Below, in pieces: positions 34,794-44,738 of a DNA stretch of 64,000 nt (its first letter is position 1; every line of letters starts with the position of its first letter). Both the position numbers and the translations under genes were made by a program. A model generated the notes under the pieces. The model searched no databases and was not told where the DNA came from. It saw only the letters and a list, made by a program, of their open reading frames with translations. The stretch covers positions 248,001-312,000 of the forward strand of contig NZ_JAVRIF010000001.1 of assembly GCF_031846185.1 (NCBI RefSeq). The letters are read 5' to 3'. The stretch comes from Thalassotalea_H castellviae (lineage in GTDB: Bacteria; Pseudomonadota; Gammaproteobacteria; Enterobacterales; Alteromonadaceae).

Positions 34794-35676
34794 TTAATGT
34801 TTGGCTTCTTGGGTAACTAAACAATTTTCGCGGGTCGCCATCTGTTTCAACAACGCTTTACTTTCATCGCTTATTTGCGGGTTATCTAAAAGAATAACGT
34901 CTCTTTCATGACGATTAAATTGCTGCAAAATATTTGCACTTATCGGATGAGTTTTGAACAATTGCTCAAAACTGCCGTCTTTTACTGCTTGCTGTAACCC
35001 ATACTCTAGGCGTGCAGCTAAACGTTTATTTGCTTTATTGACAAAAAAGAAAAAAGGCGAATCATAATAGATTAAAAATCGCTTTTCGATAGCTAACTCT
35101 GGATATTCAACAACTTCAGCTCTCGCTTCATGTAATGCACGAGGGAAATAATCAAAGCGCTCTTTTGCTAACATTTCAAAAAAGACTTTCATCTTCTGTG
35201 GAAGTCGTTAAGTTAAATTGATTTGATCGCAAAATAATACTATCAGGCCAATCTTCACCTTGTCCTGCAAAAAGTAATTTTAATTGGTCGTTATTGTCTA
35301 ATTGATCAAACCTTGTTTGTTGGCCTTTTTTAATTAATGAGATACGACAACCAAATAAGCCTTTAAACAATGGGAAACGCACGGGTAATAACCTTTGCTC
35401 CCTTTTTTTAGAGGCCACCGTCCAGTACAAGTTAACAAATTTATTCTATTGAATAAGTCTCAAATTATGTTCTTGACTTGTACCTGCCTCCACTTTATTT
35501 ACTATATAAGCACCATATTTATCTTCGGACTTATTCAGAGCGAGTGTTAAAACTTCTTCAAAGTAATTTTCAGTCGATAAGTATGTCTGACCCGACCAAG
35601 GAAAATTGATCACATCGTTGGCAAAAGATAATGATGAATATAAAATTACCGTTACCAATAGTATTAACACCTTCAT
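34794..35676 (-). pseudogene. broken periplasmic solute-binding-type gene (internal TAG plus one-base shift)
   Basis: Three open pieces line up as one gene of about 293 codons. Piece 1 (35676-35446) begins with a signal peptide (KVLILLVTVILYSSLSFA) and ends at TAG. Piece 2 continues in the same frame (TVASKKREQRLLPVRFPL through NQFNLTTSTEDESLF). At about 35178-35184 a run of six T shifts the frame; removing one T joins piece 2 directly to piece 3 (EMLAKERFDYFPRALHEA...). The restored protein resembles family-3-like extracellular solute-binding proteins (ESLFEMLAKERFDYFPRALHEA; SPFFFFVNKANKRLA). Both lesions would kill the protein, so this is a pseudogene unless they are sequencing errors. Confidence 0.82.
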
Positions 35677-35741
35677 TTAATTACTTTTCCTGATTAATAA
35701 AAACAAACATCTGTTAAATAATAATAGTTAAATTTAGCGAT

Positions 35742-35767
35742 AAAAAAAGCACCGCTATCGGTGCTTT
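35742..35767 (-). terminator. terminator of greA
   Basis: On the minus strand AAAGCACCG, loop ATAG, CGGTGCTTT is followed by TTTTA. Perfect 9-bp stem, 33 bp after the greA stop. Confidence 0.9.
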
Positions 35768-35799
35768 CATATGAAATAGAAATTAAGCCGTGTTAATGA

Positions 35800-36276
35800 T
35801 TAAATATGATCAACAGCAATAATTTCGTATTCAACTAACCCGCCGGGTGTTTTAATTTCAATCTCAGTGTCTACTTCTTTACCGATTAAGCCACGTGCGA
35901 TCGGAGAATTAACTGAAATTCTGTTATTTTTAATGTCAGCTTCATCATCGCCAACAATTTGATACTTCACTTCTTCATCCGTATCAATATTAAGCAAAGT
36001 GACGGTAACACCAAAAATAACTTTACCGTTATTAGGAATTTTAGAGACATCAATCACTTGTGCGTTACCTAATTTCCCTTCAATCTCTTGAATTCGGCCT
36101 TCACAAAAACCTTGTTCTTCACGTGCAGCATGATATTCAGCATTTTCTTTCAAGTCACCATGTTCACGGGCATCAGCAATATCATTGACAATTCTAGGAC
36201 GTTTAACGGTTTTGAGGTAATTAAGTTCTTCACGCAAAGCATCAGCACCTTGCACAGTCATTGGAAATTGATTCAT
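35800..36276 (-). CDS. greA: transcription elongation factor GreA
   Basis: GreA rescues backtracked RNA polymerase by stimulating transcript cleavage through its secondary channel. The 158 residues match the family length. The N-terminal coiled coil carries the tip acidic pair in ADAREHGDLKENAEYHAA, followed by the FKBP-like C-terminal domain (FGVTVTLLNIDTDEEVKYQIVG; SPIARGLIGKEVDTEIEI). It follows carB by 117 bp; dapB-carA-carB-greA is also the order in Pseudomonas. Confidence 0.97.
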   Translation of the reverse strand: MNQFPMTVQGADALREELNYLKTVKRPRIVNDIADAREHGDLKENAEYHAAREEQGFCEGRIQEIEGKLGNAQVIDVSKIPNNGKVIFGVTVTLLNIDTDEEVKYQIVGDDEADIKNNRISVNSPIARGLIGKEVDTEIEIKTPGGLVEYEIIAVDHI

Positions 36277-36301
36277 TATAATCCTTACTACATTTAACGA
36301 T

Positions 36302-36335
36302 AAAGGCGGCTATACATAAAGCACAACCACCTTTA
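36302..36335 (-). terminator. weak terminator-like hairpin between carB and greA
   Basis: On the minus strand AAAGGTGG and CCGCCTTT can pair with one G-T wobble around an 18-base loop. There is no clear T run, so it may only reduce read-through from carB into greA. Confidence 0.35.
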
Positions 36336-36393
36336 TTTATATGTTTTGAAAGCTTAATTTTCAATACGAATATTGTTATCAAGCTTATTTATT

Positions 36394-39300
36394 TTATTGA
36401 CACTTTTTGTGTAATTCTTGAATAGACGTTACTGTATTTCTATCGTCTGCAGCATGCGCTTGACAAGCAGCAAACGCAGCATTTAACGTTGTCGTATAAG
36501 CAACTTTATAGCGTAATGCTCCGCCGCGCAAGACTTTAGAGTCTTCAATTGCTTTTCGACCTTCAGTGGTGTTAATAATATAACTATATTCTTCATTCTT
36601 AATCCTATCAAGAATATGTGGGCGACCTTCATGGACTTTATTAACTAAACGACATGGAATATTTGCTTCACCAAGAATAACTGCAGTCCCGTGAGTGGCA
36701 TCTAATTCATACCCTAGTTCAACCATTTGTTTCGCTAAATCAACAACACGTGCTTTATCACTATTGCGAACTGAGATAAGGGCTCGACCTGATTTAGGTA
36801 CTGAAACACCAGCGCCTAAGTTTGCTTTGGCGTATGCCTCTTCAAAAGTTTTACCCACCCCCATGACTTCACCCGTTGAGCGCATTTCTGGACCAACTAA
36901 TGGGTCACTGCCGTGGAATTTGTTAAATGGAATAACCACTTCTTTGACTGAAAAGTACGGCGGGATCACTTCTTTTGTAATTCCTTGCTCTTTCAGTGAC
37001 TTACCAGCCATAACACGCGCACCGACTTTGGCTAGCGGTACAGAAGTTGCCTTTGAAACAAAAGGGACTGTACGAGCAGCACGAGGGTTTACTTCTATAA
37101 GATAAACCTTGCCATCTTTAACCGCCATTTGTGTATTCATTAAGCCATTAACGCCTAATTCAAACGCTAAATCAGTAACTTGTTTGCGCATCACATCTTG
37201 CACTTCTTGGCTTAAACTATAAGCAGGTAATGAACATGCTGAGTCACCTGAGTGAACACCTGCTTGTTCGATATGTTGCATAATACCGCCAACAACCACA
37301 TCAGTGCCATCACACACCACATCGATATCTACTTCAATCGCATCATCTAAAAAGTGATCAAGCAAAACAGGAGAGTCATTAGAAACACTTACCGCTTCTG
37401 TCATATAACGACGTAAATCATCTAAGTCGTAAACAATTTCCATTGCTCGGCCACCTAAAACATAGGATGGGCGAACAACCAGCGGGAAACCAATAGCTTC
37501 AGCTTTTGCCATTGCTTCATCTAATGACGTCACTGTTGCATTTTCAGGTTGTAATAAATTTAAACGATCAACGGCTTGTTGAAAACGTTCTCTATCTTCT
37601 GCTCTATCAATGGCATCTGGTGAAGTACCTATGATAGGCACGCCAGCCGCTTCTAATGCACGCGCTAATTTAAGTGGCGTTTGACCACCATATTGTACGA
37701 TGACACCTTTGGGCTTTTCTATACGAACAATTTCTAACACATCTTCAAACGTAATCGATTCAAAATATAATCTATCAGACGTGTCATAATCGGTAGAAAC
37801 CGTTTCAGGATTACAGTTCACCATGATAGTTTCGTAACCGTCTTCACGAAGCGCTAATGCCGCATGAACACAACAATAATCAAATTCAATGCCTTGACCG
37901 ATACGGTTCGGGCCGCCACCTAAAATCATGATTTTATCATTATTGGTTGGTGCAGCTTCACACTCTTCATCATAAGTAGAATACATGTAGGCCGTGTCAG
38001 AACTAAATTCAGCTGCACAAGTATCCACTCGTTTATAAACAGGAAAGATTTCCGCAGTGTGACGTTTTTTACGTACTTCTGCTTCTGCAACCCCAATTAA
38101 TGAAGCTAAGCGTGAATCGGCAAAACCTTTGCGTTTTAACTGACGCAAGTACTCTGGTGTCAATACTTTTAAGCCACCTTCAGCCACTTTCGCTTCTTCA
38201 AGAATAATATCTTCAATTTGAACTAAGAACCAACGGTCAATTTTCGTTAAACGGAATACATCATCAACCGATAATCCTAGTCGAAATGCATCTGCAACAT
38301 ACCAAATTCGATCAGCGCCCGCTTCTTGCAATTCGTGCATTATTTTCGTTTTAGCACCAGGTTGAGTTACATCTACCATAGGATCAAAACCACTAACGCC
38401 TACTTCAAGACCACGCAATGCTTTTTGTAATGACTCTTGTTGGTTACGCCCAATTGACATGACTTCACCCACTGACTTCATTTGGGTCGTTAATCGGTCT
38501 TCTGAGCCAGCAAATTTTTCAAAGTTAAAACGAGGAATTTTGGTAACAACATAGTCAATGGTTGGCTCAAATGAAGCCGGTGTTGCGCCACCAGTAATAT
38601 CATTTGATAACTCATCAAGGGTATAACCTACGGCAAGTTTCGCGGCAATTTTAGCAATAGGGAAACCTGTTGCTTTAGACGCAAGTGCTGATGAACGTGA
38701 AACACGAGGGTTCATCTCAATAATAACCATACGACCTGTATTTGGACAAATACCAAATTGAACGTTTGAACCACCCGTTTCAACACCAATTTCACGTAAT
38801 ACGGCAATCGAGGCATTACGCATGATTTGATATTCTTTATCCGTTAAGGTTTGCGCCGGAGCAACCGTAATTGAATCGCCGGTATGAATACCCATAGGAT
38901 CAAAGTTTTCAATCGAACAAATAATGATACAGTTATCATTTTTGTCGCGAACCACTTCCATTTCATATTCTTTCCAACCGATTAATGATTCGTCGATCAA
39001 TAACTCAGAGGTTGGTGAAAGATCTAAACCCCGTGTACAAATTTCATCAAATTCTTCACGGTTATAAGCGATACCACCACCGGTTCCACCCATAGTGAAA
39101 GAGGGGCGAATAATACAAGGGAAACCTATACGTTTGGACGTGTCGTGTGCTTCTTCCATACTGTGAACAATTTCAGCGCGAGGACATTCTAAACCAATGT
39201 TTTTCATTGCTTTGTCAAAACGTTCACGGTTTTCTGCTTTATCAATTGCGTCAGCGGTCGCCCCAATCATTTCAACGCCAAACTCCGCCAAGACACCTTT

Positions 39301-39612
39301 TGCTTCAAGCTCTAATGCACAGTTTAATGCAGTTTGACCACCCATCGTAGGTAAAACGGCACAAGGGCGTTCTTTCTCAATAATTTTACGAACAACTTCC
39401 CAATGAATTGGCTCGATGTATGTCGCATCGGCCATTTCTGGATCAGTCATAATAGTGGCTGGATTCGAGTTAACTAGTATAACGCGGTAACCTTCTTCAC
39501 GAAGTGCTTTACAAGCTTGTGCGCCAGAATAGTCAAATTCACATGCTTGACCAATTACAATTGGTCCAGCACCTAAGATCAAGATACTTTTTAAATCAGT
39601 ACGTTTTGCCAT
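36394..39612 (-). CDS. carB: carbamoyl-phosphate synthase large subunit
   Basis: CarB makes carbamoyl phosphate from bicarbonate, ATP and ammonia delivered by CarA, for pyrimidine and arginine synthesis. The 1072 residues show the duplicated ATP-grasp architecture: each half begins with an SILILGAGPIVIGQ / IMILGGGPNRIGQ nucleotide-site motif and carries its own grasp domain (FTMGGTGGGIAY; PSYVLGGRAMEIV), then the C-terminal MGS-like allosteric domain. It follows carA by 33 bp in one operon. No truncation or odd feature is seen. Confidence 0.98.
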   Translation of the reverse strand: MAKRTDLKSILILGAGPIVIGQACEFDYSGAQACKALREEGYRVILVNSNPATIMTDPEMADATYIEPIHWEVVRKIIEKERPCAVLPTMGGQTALNCALELEAKGVLAEFGVEMIGATADAIDKAENRERFDKAMKNIGLECPRAEIVHSMEEAHDTSKRIGFPCIIRPSFTMGGTGGGIAYNREEFDEICTRGLDLSPTSELLIDESLIGWKEYEMEVVRDKNDNCIIICSIENFDPMGIHTGDSITVAPAQTLTDKEYQIMRNASIAVLREIGVETGGSNVQFGICPNTGRMVIIEMNPRVSRSSALASKATGFPIAKIAAKLAVGYTLDELSNDITGGATPASFEPTIDYVVTKIPRFNFEKFAGSEDRLTTQMKSVGEVMSIGRNQQESLQKALRGLEVGVSGFDPMVDVTQPGAKTKIMHELQEAGADRIWYVADAFRLGLSVDDVFRLTKIDRWFLVQIEDIILEEAKVAEGGLKVLTPEYLRQLKRKGFADSRLASLIGVAEAEVRKKRHTAEIFPVYKRVDTCAAEFSSDTAYMYSTYDEECEAAPTNNDKIMILGGGPNRIGQGIEFDYCCVHAALALREDGYETIMVNCNPETVSTDYDTSDRLYFESITFEDVLEIVRIEKPKGVIVQYGGQTPLKLARALEAAGVPIIGTSPDAIDRAEDRERFQQAVDRLNLLQPENATVTSLDEAMAKAEAIGFPLVVRPSYVLGGRAMEIVYDLDDLRRYMTEAVSVSNDSPVLLDHFLDDAIEVDIDVVCDGTDVVVGGIMQHIEQAGVHSGDSACSLPAYSLSQEVQDVMRKQVTDLAFELGVNGLMNTQMAVKDGKVYLIEVNPRAARTVPFVSKATSVPLAKVGARVMAGKSLKEQGITKEVIPPYFSVKEVVIPFNKFHGSDPLVGPEMRSTGEVMGVGKTFEEAYAKANLGAGVSVPKSGRALISVRNSDKARVVDLAKQMVELGYELDATHGTAVILGEANIPCRLVNKVHEGRPHILDRIKNEEYSYIINTTEGRKAIEDSKVLRGGALRYKVAYTTTLNAAFAACQAHAADDRNTVTSIQELHKKCQ

Positions 39613-39645
39613 TTTTCAATTCTCTCTTATATCTTGGTTAAGTGC

Positions 39646-40776
39646 TTAAGCTTTTGATGCTTTGATTAAATCAATAAAATGATCAAACAAAGGTGCAGCA
39701 TCATGCGGTCCGGGGCTCGCTTCTGGATGTCCTTGGAAACTAAAAGCGGGTTTATCGGTTAAATGAATGCCCTGAATCGAATTATCAAATAATGACTTAT
39801 GCGTCACTTTAATATTGTCAGGTAAATTATTTTCATCAATCGCAAAACCATGGTTTTGTGCAGTGATCATCACAACATTACGTTCAAAGTCTTTCACCGG
39901 ATGGTTACCACCATGATGACCAAACTTCATTTTCAATGTACTTGCCCCACTAGCTAGTCCAAGTAATTGATGACCTAAACAAATACCAAAAATGGGGATG
40001 TCGGTTTCTAAAAAGGATTGAATTGCTGAAATAGCATAATCACATGGCTCTGGATCACCAGGACCGTTTGAAAGGAAAATGCCATCAGGGTTCATGGCTA
40101 AAACATCAGCCGCAGGAGTTTCTGCAGGCACTATGGTAAGTTTACAACCACGGTCAACCAACATACGTAAAATATTACGTTTAGCACCAAAATCATAAGC
40201 AACTACATGAAAATCGTTATTTTCTGGTGTGATATGCCCTTTTCCTAACTGCCAACTTCCTTCTGTCCATAGGTATTGTTCTTTAGTAGAAACAACTTTT
40301 GCTAAGTCCATTCCTTTTAAACCGGGGAAGTCTTTAGCTTGAGCTAAAGCAGCTGATTCATCTAGTGAATCGCCGGCTAATATGCAGCCATTTTGTGCAC
40401 CTTTTTCACGAAGAATACGGGTTAATTTACGTGTATCAATATCCGCTATCCCAAGAATATTTTTCGCTTTTAAGTAATCGCTTAAGTTTTGTTCATTCCT
40501 AAAATTACTCGCTAATAATGGTAAGTCACGAATAACTAGGCCTTTAGCCCAAATAGTACTAGATTCTTCATCTTCACTATTAGTCCCTGTGTTACCAATA
40601 TGTGGATAAGTTAGCGTAATAATTTGTTCTGCATAAGATGGGTCGGTAAGAATTTCTTGGTAACCAGTCATTGAGGTATTAAATACCACCTCACCAACTG
40701 CTGCCCCGTCTGCACCGATAGCGGTGCCTTTAAAAACAGTGCCGTCTTCAAGCACTAAAATTGCAGATTTAGTCAA
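39646..40776 (-). CDS. carA: carbamoyl-phosphate synthase small subunit
   Basis: CarA is the glutamine amidotransferase partner of CarB. The 376 residues have the N-terminal CPSase domain (LVLEDGTVFKGTAIG; VFNTSMTGYQEILTDPSY) and the C-terminal class I GATase domain with GICLGHQLLGLA (nucleophile Cys) and FQGHPEASPGPHD (His-Glu). An SD-like GGAGG lies before the ATG. A gap of 258 bp to dapB separates the carAB unit from dapB. A single ARG-box-like half palindrome occurs in that gap but is not convincing. Confidence 0.98.
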   Translation of the reverse strand: MTKSAILVLEDGTVFKGTAIGADGAAVGEVVFNTSMTGYQEILTDPSYAEQIITLTYPHIGNTGTNSEDEESSTIWAKGLVIRDLPLLASNFRNEQNLSDYLKAKNILGIADIDTRKLTRILREKGAQNGCILAGDSLDESAALAQAKDFPGLKGMDLAKVVSTKEQYLWTEGSWQLGKGHITPENNDFHVVAYDFGAKRNILRMLVDRGCKLTIVPAETPAADVLAMNPDGIFLSNGPGDPEPCDYAISAIQSFLETDIPIFGICLGHQLLGLASGASTLKMKFGHHGGNHPVKDFERNVVMITAQNHGFAIDENNLPDNIKVTHKSLFDNSIQGIHLTDKPAFSFQGHPEASPGPHDAAPLFDHFIDLIKASKA

Positions 40777-41034
40777 TTTAACCTCCGTAAAGAAGAAGTA
40801 AACTTAACGAAGAAACAACTAAACTTCATTCATTAAGTATAAAAGCGATACACATAAAAAATGCCAAAAATTTGTTTATCATCCCTTGAATAATTCAGAA
40901 TCAATAAATTTTTGACAAAATCCACTTATTTTACGCTTATATTACATATTCGTCCAGTGAAAAATGTAAAAACTAAGCGTTTAATTGTTTTTTAACCTAA
41001 AAGCATCATAAACAACACTTTCATAAAATTATAA

Positions 41035-41838
41035 TTACTTTAAACCTAAAACATCTTGCATGTCATAAAAGCCATTTTCTGCATCATTTAACCAAAATGC
41101 GGCTCGCATTGCGCCCAAAGCAAAAGTCATACGTGAACTTGCTTTATGGGTAATTTCTAGTCTTTCACCTAAGTCAGCAAAAAAGGCAGTATGCTCACCC
41201 ACGATATCCCCGGCTCTAACCGTTGCAAAACCTATGGTGTCACGTTTACGTTCCTCTGTTATCCCTTCTCGACCATAAACAGCAACTTTATTCAAATCAC
41301 GGCCTAAGGTCTCAGCGATAACTTGCCCCATTTTAACGGCAGTGCCAGACGGTGCGTCTTTTTTAAAGCGATGATGTGCTTCAAAAATTTCTATATCAGT
41401 ATAGTCGCCAATTGCCTTTGAGGTAATTTCTAATAGTTTAAACATTAAATTAACGCCAACACTGGTATTGGGTGCTAAAACAAGCGGTATATTTTCAGCT
41501 GACTTTTCAATCAATTTAACTTGTTCATCGTTAAAGCCTGTCGTGCCAATCACTATCGCTTTGTTGTGTTGCTGACACCATTTAATATTTTCTAATGTTG
41601 TTTCAATTGAGGTGAAATCAATAAAGACATCAGCATCAAGTAATTCATTAAGGTCCGTTGAGGTTTGTTTACCTATCGCGCCTATTCCTGCTAATTCGCC
41701 TAAATCAAAATGAACAAAAGAGGATGAAGAACGAACAGAGCCACCAATCAGTTCAACCGACTCATGTTCAATAGCCGCTTGAATTAGATTACGACCCATT
41801 CGACCACTACAACCTAAAATGGCAACTTTAACTTTCAT
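41035..41838 (-). CDS. dapB: 4-hydroxy-tetrahydrodipicolinate reductase
   Basis: DapB performs the NAD(P)H-dependent step of the lysine/DAP pathway. The chosen ATG at 41838 gives 267 residues and starts with KVKVAILGCSGRMGRNLI, the nucleotide-binding motif. Also seen: VFIDFTSIETT, GTTGFND, APNTSVGVNLMF and the catalytic EAHHRFKKDAPSGTA. The longer frame from 41850 adds four residues and lacks support. It follows a SnoaL-like gene by 21 bp and precedes carAB. Confidence 0.97.
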   Translation of the reverse strand: MKVKVAILGCSGRMGRNLIQAAIEHESVELIGGSVRSSSSFVHFDLGELAGIGAIGKQTSTDLNELLDADVFIDFTSIETTLENIKWCQQHNKAIVIGTTGFNDEQVKLIEKSAENIPLVLAPNTSVGVNLMFKLLEITSKAIGDYTDIEIFEAHHRFKKDAPSGTAVKMGQVIAETLGRDLNKVAVYGREGITEERKRDTIGFATVRAGDIVGEHTAFFADLGERLEITHKASSRMTFALGAMRAAFWLNDAENGFYDMQDVLGLK

Positions 41839-41859
41839 ATTTTTTCTCAACTTTTTCTT

Positions 41860-42306
41860 TTATTTCAATTTTGACAATTGCGCTGTTATGTTTTCAGCTA
41901 ACGCTATGCTATTGGATAATTCGTGTGACACTACACTAATTATTTTAAATTCTTCAACTATTTTAGTGATATGATAAAACGCACAAAAATCAGCAAATAC
42001 TTCACCGTTTTCATCAATAAATACCCAGCTAATACATACATCAACCGCTTTATTGACTGATTTGCTATATGTCGCCTTAGTCATGTTAATGTCACTGACT
42101 TTTGCTTGCTGTAACATTGTGAAAATGGCTAAAAACTCTTGTTCAAAGGCTCGGTCATCTGCAAGGTATGCAACTTTATCGGGTGTATGCAATACACAAG
42201 GTAATTGATAACACTGTTTCAACTTTGTTAAGTCATAATGCTTAAACGCGGTCAAATACTGCTGAAATAAGTTTTCTAATGCCGACTCAATCATTTTCAC
42301 AAACAT
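41860..42306 (-). CDS. SnoaL-like (NTF2-fold) protein
   Basis: A 148-residue protein, with an alternative ATG at codon 5 (MIESALENL). The pattern LFQQYLTAFKHYDLTKLKQCY, then LADDRAFEQEFLAIF and later beta strands, matches the SnoaL-like/NTF2 fold seen in small ligand-binding proteins and enzymes. No catalytic residues can be named. It lies directly upstream of dapB on the same strand and is probably co-transcribed with it. A terminator separates it from fklB, so it begins its own unit. The function is unknown. Confidence 0.75.
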   Translation of the reverse strand: MFVKMIESALENLFQQYLTAFKHYDLTKLKQCYQLPCVLHTPDKVAYLADDRAFEQEFLAIFTMLQQAKVSDINMTKATYSKSVNKAVDVCISWVFIDENGEVFADFCAFYHITKIVEEFKIISVVSHELSNSIALAENITAQLSKLK

Positions 42307-42371
42307 CCATGCTTTATTTTTATCAATAAACTTTTATAACTTATCAAACTATATTATTTAAATTCATTCAT

Positions 42372-42397
42372 AAAAAAGCCCTCAACGGAGGGCTTTA
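42372..42397 (-). terminator. terminator of fklB
   Basis: On the minus strand AAAGCCCTC, loop CGTT, GAGGGCTTT is followed by TTTA. Perfect 9-bp stem, 12 bp after the fklB stop. Confidence 0.92.
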
Positions 42398-42408
42398 AAA
42401 ATAACTGG

Positions 42409-43032
42409 TTAGCTAACGATGGCTAACAACTCAACGTCAAATACCAAGGTTGCGTATGGAGGAATTGCACCTTGAGAGCCACGCTCACCATAAGCTAAGT
42501 TATAAGGTACATATAAACGCCACTTAGAACCTTCTGTCATTAATTGTAAAGCTTCAGTCCAACCTGCGATTACGCCACCCACTGGAAATTCAGCTGGTTG
42601 ACCGCGATCAACAGAACTGTCAAAAACATCACCATTGATGAAAGTACCGTGGTAATGAGTTCTTACCGTGCTTGAAGCTGATGGTTTTTCGCCTTCACCT
42701 GTCGCTAATACTTCATATTGCAAACCTGATTCAGTCACAGTGACTTCATCACGCTTAGCATTTTCAGCTAAATAAGCTTCGCCTTCAGCAGCTTTAACTT
42801 TAGCTTCTGCTTGCTCTTGTTCTTGTAATTTTTTCGAAATAACAGAGAAAGCTTCGTTTAATAATTCATCAGAAACTTGACTGTCAGCATTTGCAATGGC
42901 ATCAGCAATACCTGCTTGCACTGCAGCTACATCAAATTCTTTAAAAGGGTTATTACGTAGTTGATCACCTAATTGACGACCTACACCGTAACTTACGCGT
43001 TGTTCGATAGTTTCAAAAGACATATTATTCAC
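42409..43032 (-). CDS. fklB: FKBP-type peptidyl-prolyl isomerase (FklB type)
   Basis: A 207-residue cis-trans prolyl isomerase, the length of E. coli FklB. It has an N-terminal dimerisation domain (YGVGRQLGDQLRNNP; EAFSVISKKLQEQEQAEAK) and a C-terminal FKBP domain with HYHGTFINGDVFDSS, PAEFPVGGVIAGW and YNLAYGERGSQGAIPPYATL. No signal peptide is present, in line with cytoplasmic FklB rather than FkpA. It is divergent from the NhaC-family gene and closed by its own strong terminator. Confidence 0.95.
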   Translation of the reverse strand: MNNMSFETIEQRVSYGVGRQLGDQLRNNPFKEFDVAAVQAGIADAIANADSQVSDELLNEAFSVISKKLQEQEQAEAKVKAAEGEAYLAENAKRDEVTVTESGLQYEVLATGEGEKPSASSTVRTHYHGTFINGDVFDSSVDRGQPAEFPVGGVIAGWTEALQLMTEGSKWRLYVPYNLAYGERGSQGAIPPYATLVFDVELLAIVS

Positions 43033-43346
43033 TTATATTTTCGCCGACTTTGCCAATTGAATAAACAAAGTTAAGGGCGAGTTCTAAAAAATTCGCGAAA
43101 GGATAGCATAAACACAGCCTTCTCTGTAGTGTGTTTTGCTGAGAATTTGTTATTTATTATAATTTTTTTCTTGTTCTGTAGTTTTAACATTCCGTTAATT
43201 CGCAACTTTTTTCATTTTAGCTCTTTGTTTGAATGAACCACAGGATCACTTTTGTGATGATAATGTAATAATCTTCATAGACTTTTTCTCAAATTACTTT
43301 ATTGTTTTCCATAATTAAATCGATAAAACACTATTAGAATTGACTC
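43033..43346. other. divergent promoter region between fklB and the NhaC-family gene
   Basis: No gene is seen. On the plus strand TTGCTG (43136-43141) and TATAAT (43158-43163) are 16 bp apart and could drive the antiporter with a leader of about 180 nt. A small dyad ATCAC-TTTT-GTGAT lies near 43245-43258. Both are weak by-eye calls. Confidence 0.4.
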
Positions 43347-44672
43347 ATGACAACATCTGAATTAAAAAAATCTCCTAAAGCGGAGCGTTTAAGTAGTTTA
43401 TTTCCCTTTGCCGTATTTTTAGGTCTGTTTTTAGGCACCGGCGTAGTACTTACTTTGCAAGGGGTAGACTTTGCTTTTTACCAATTACCCGCCAGTATTG
43501 CGATTATTCCCGCCATTTTAGTTGCAATTTGGCTTGGTAAAGCCCCGATAAGTGAACAAATCTCTCAATTTATTCAGGGAGCTGGCCATCAAAACATTAT
43601 TACAATGTGTATCATTTATTTGTTAGCGGGTGCTTTTGCTACCGTGGCTAAAGCCACAGGAAGTGTCGACGCGAGTGTTCAACTTGGCTTATCACTCTTT
43701 CCTGATTATCTATTATTACCTGGATTATTTTTAGTCGCCGCTTTCATCTCTACAGCGATGGGCACTTCTATGGGGACAATTGCAGCGATAGCACCTATCG
43801 CACTCGGTTTTATTGAATCGGCAAATTTAGACGCCAGTATTATCGCAGGCGTCATTATTTCAGGGGCAATTTTTGGGGATAACTTATCGATAATATCTGA
43901 TACAACAATCGCCTCAACACGAAGTCAAGGCGCTCAAATGAAAGACAAATTTAAAGTGAACTTTAAGTTTGCCATTCCCGCCGCCATTATTTGCCTTATT
44001 ATCTTTGCCAGCTTAGGAGTGTCGATTCCTCATGAACAAATCAATGATATTAACGTCGTCGGTTTAATTCCTTACATAGTTATTTTAGTGTTAGCTTTAT
44101 TAGGCGTTAATGTGTTCTTAGTGCTGATTATTGGTATCGTACTCGCCGCTGGTGTTGGCATGTTTACACAAGGGTATCAACTGAGTACTTGGGTGAAGGA
44201 TATTAATACCGGCTTTGGCAACATGCAGGACCTCTTTATCTTAGCATTGTTTATCGGCGGCTTAAGCGAACTGATCAAGCAACAAGGTGGTTTAGCTGCT
44301 TTAACCCATAAAGTTGAAAACCTTGCTCGTAAACTTAGTCCTAATAATAAAAAACGTGCAGCGGGTTTAGGAATAGCAAGTTTAGCATTTACTTGTAACT
44401 TTTTTACGGCAAACAATACGGTTTCTATCATCGTTACCGGAGAAACTGCGAAAAATTTAGCGAAAGATGGCGAACTTTCACCTGCACATTCAGCCAGTAT
44501 TTTAGATATTTTTGCTTGTATCAACCAAGGTTTATTACCCTATGGAGCACAAGCACTGCTATTAGGCACTACCTTAAAGATATCGCCAATTGAGGTTGTT
44601 TCAAGTGCTTTTTATCCGTTGATTCTTTTCGTAGTCGCGAGCATTGCTTTTTGGCGCGTGACTAAAAAATAA
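43347..44672 (+). CDS. NhaC-family Na+/H+ antiporter
   Basis: A 441-residue inner-membrane antiporter with about eleven membrane segments. The conserved core reads AFISTAMGTSMGTIAAIAP and GAIFGDNLSIISDTTIAST, with the acidic GDN and SDTT positions typical of NhaC/NhaC-like exchangers; later FTANNTVSIIVTGE is also characteristic. It exchanges Na+ (or an organic substrate plus Na+) for protons. It is monocistronic, with a bidirectional terminator after it. The exact substrate is not readable. Confidence 0.9.
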   Translation: MTTSELKKSPKAERLSSLFPFAVFLGLFLGTGVVLTLQGVDFAFYQLPASIAIIPAILVAIWLGKAPISEQISQFIQGAGHQNIITMCIIYLLAGAFATVAKATGSVDASVQLGLSLFPDYLLLPGLFLVAAFISTAMGTSMGTIAAIAPIALGFIESANLDASIIAGVIISGAIFGDNLSIISDTTIASTRSQGAQMKDKFKVNFKFAIPAAIICLIIFASLGVSIPHEQINDINVVGLIPYIVILVLALLGVNVFLVLIIGIVLAAGVGMFTQGYQLSTWVKDINTGFGNMQDLFILALFIGGLSELIKQQGGLAALTHKVENLARKLSPNNKKRAAGLGIASLAFTCNFFTANNTVSIIVTGETAKNLAKDGELSPAHSASILDIFACINQGLLPYGAQALLLGTTLKISPIEVVSSAFYPLILFVVASIAFWRVTKK

Positions 44673-44694
44673 TGCTTTTTCAACTATCCAGATA

Positions 44695-44727
44695 TAAAAA
44701 AACCAGTCAGTTGACTGGTTTTTTTTA
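44695..44727. terminator. bidirectional terminator between NhaC-family gene and bamC
   Basis: AACCAGTCAGTTGACTGGTT at 44701-44720 is a perfect palindrome flanked by A residues on the left and T residues on the right, serving both convergent genes. Confidence 0.92.
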
Positions 44728-44738
44728 TGGTTTAACTA

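Noticed and set aside
36695..37105. 136-codon open frame on the plus strand inside carB
   Set aside because: It is antisense to a fully conserved gene and has no SD or recognisable product.
40887..40897. TGAATAATTCA as an ARG box ahead of carA
   Set aside because: The half-sites are one base apart, not the four needed, and no second box is next to it.
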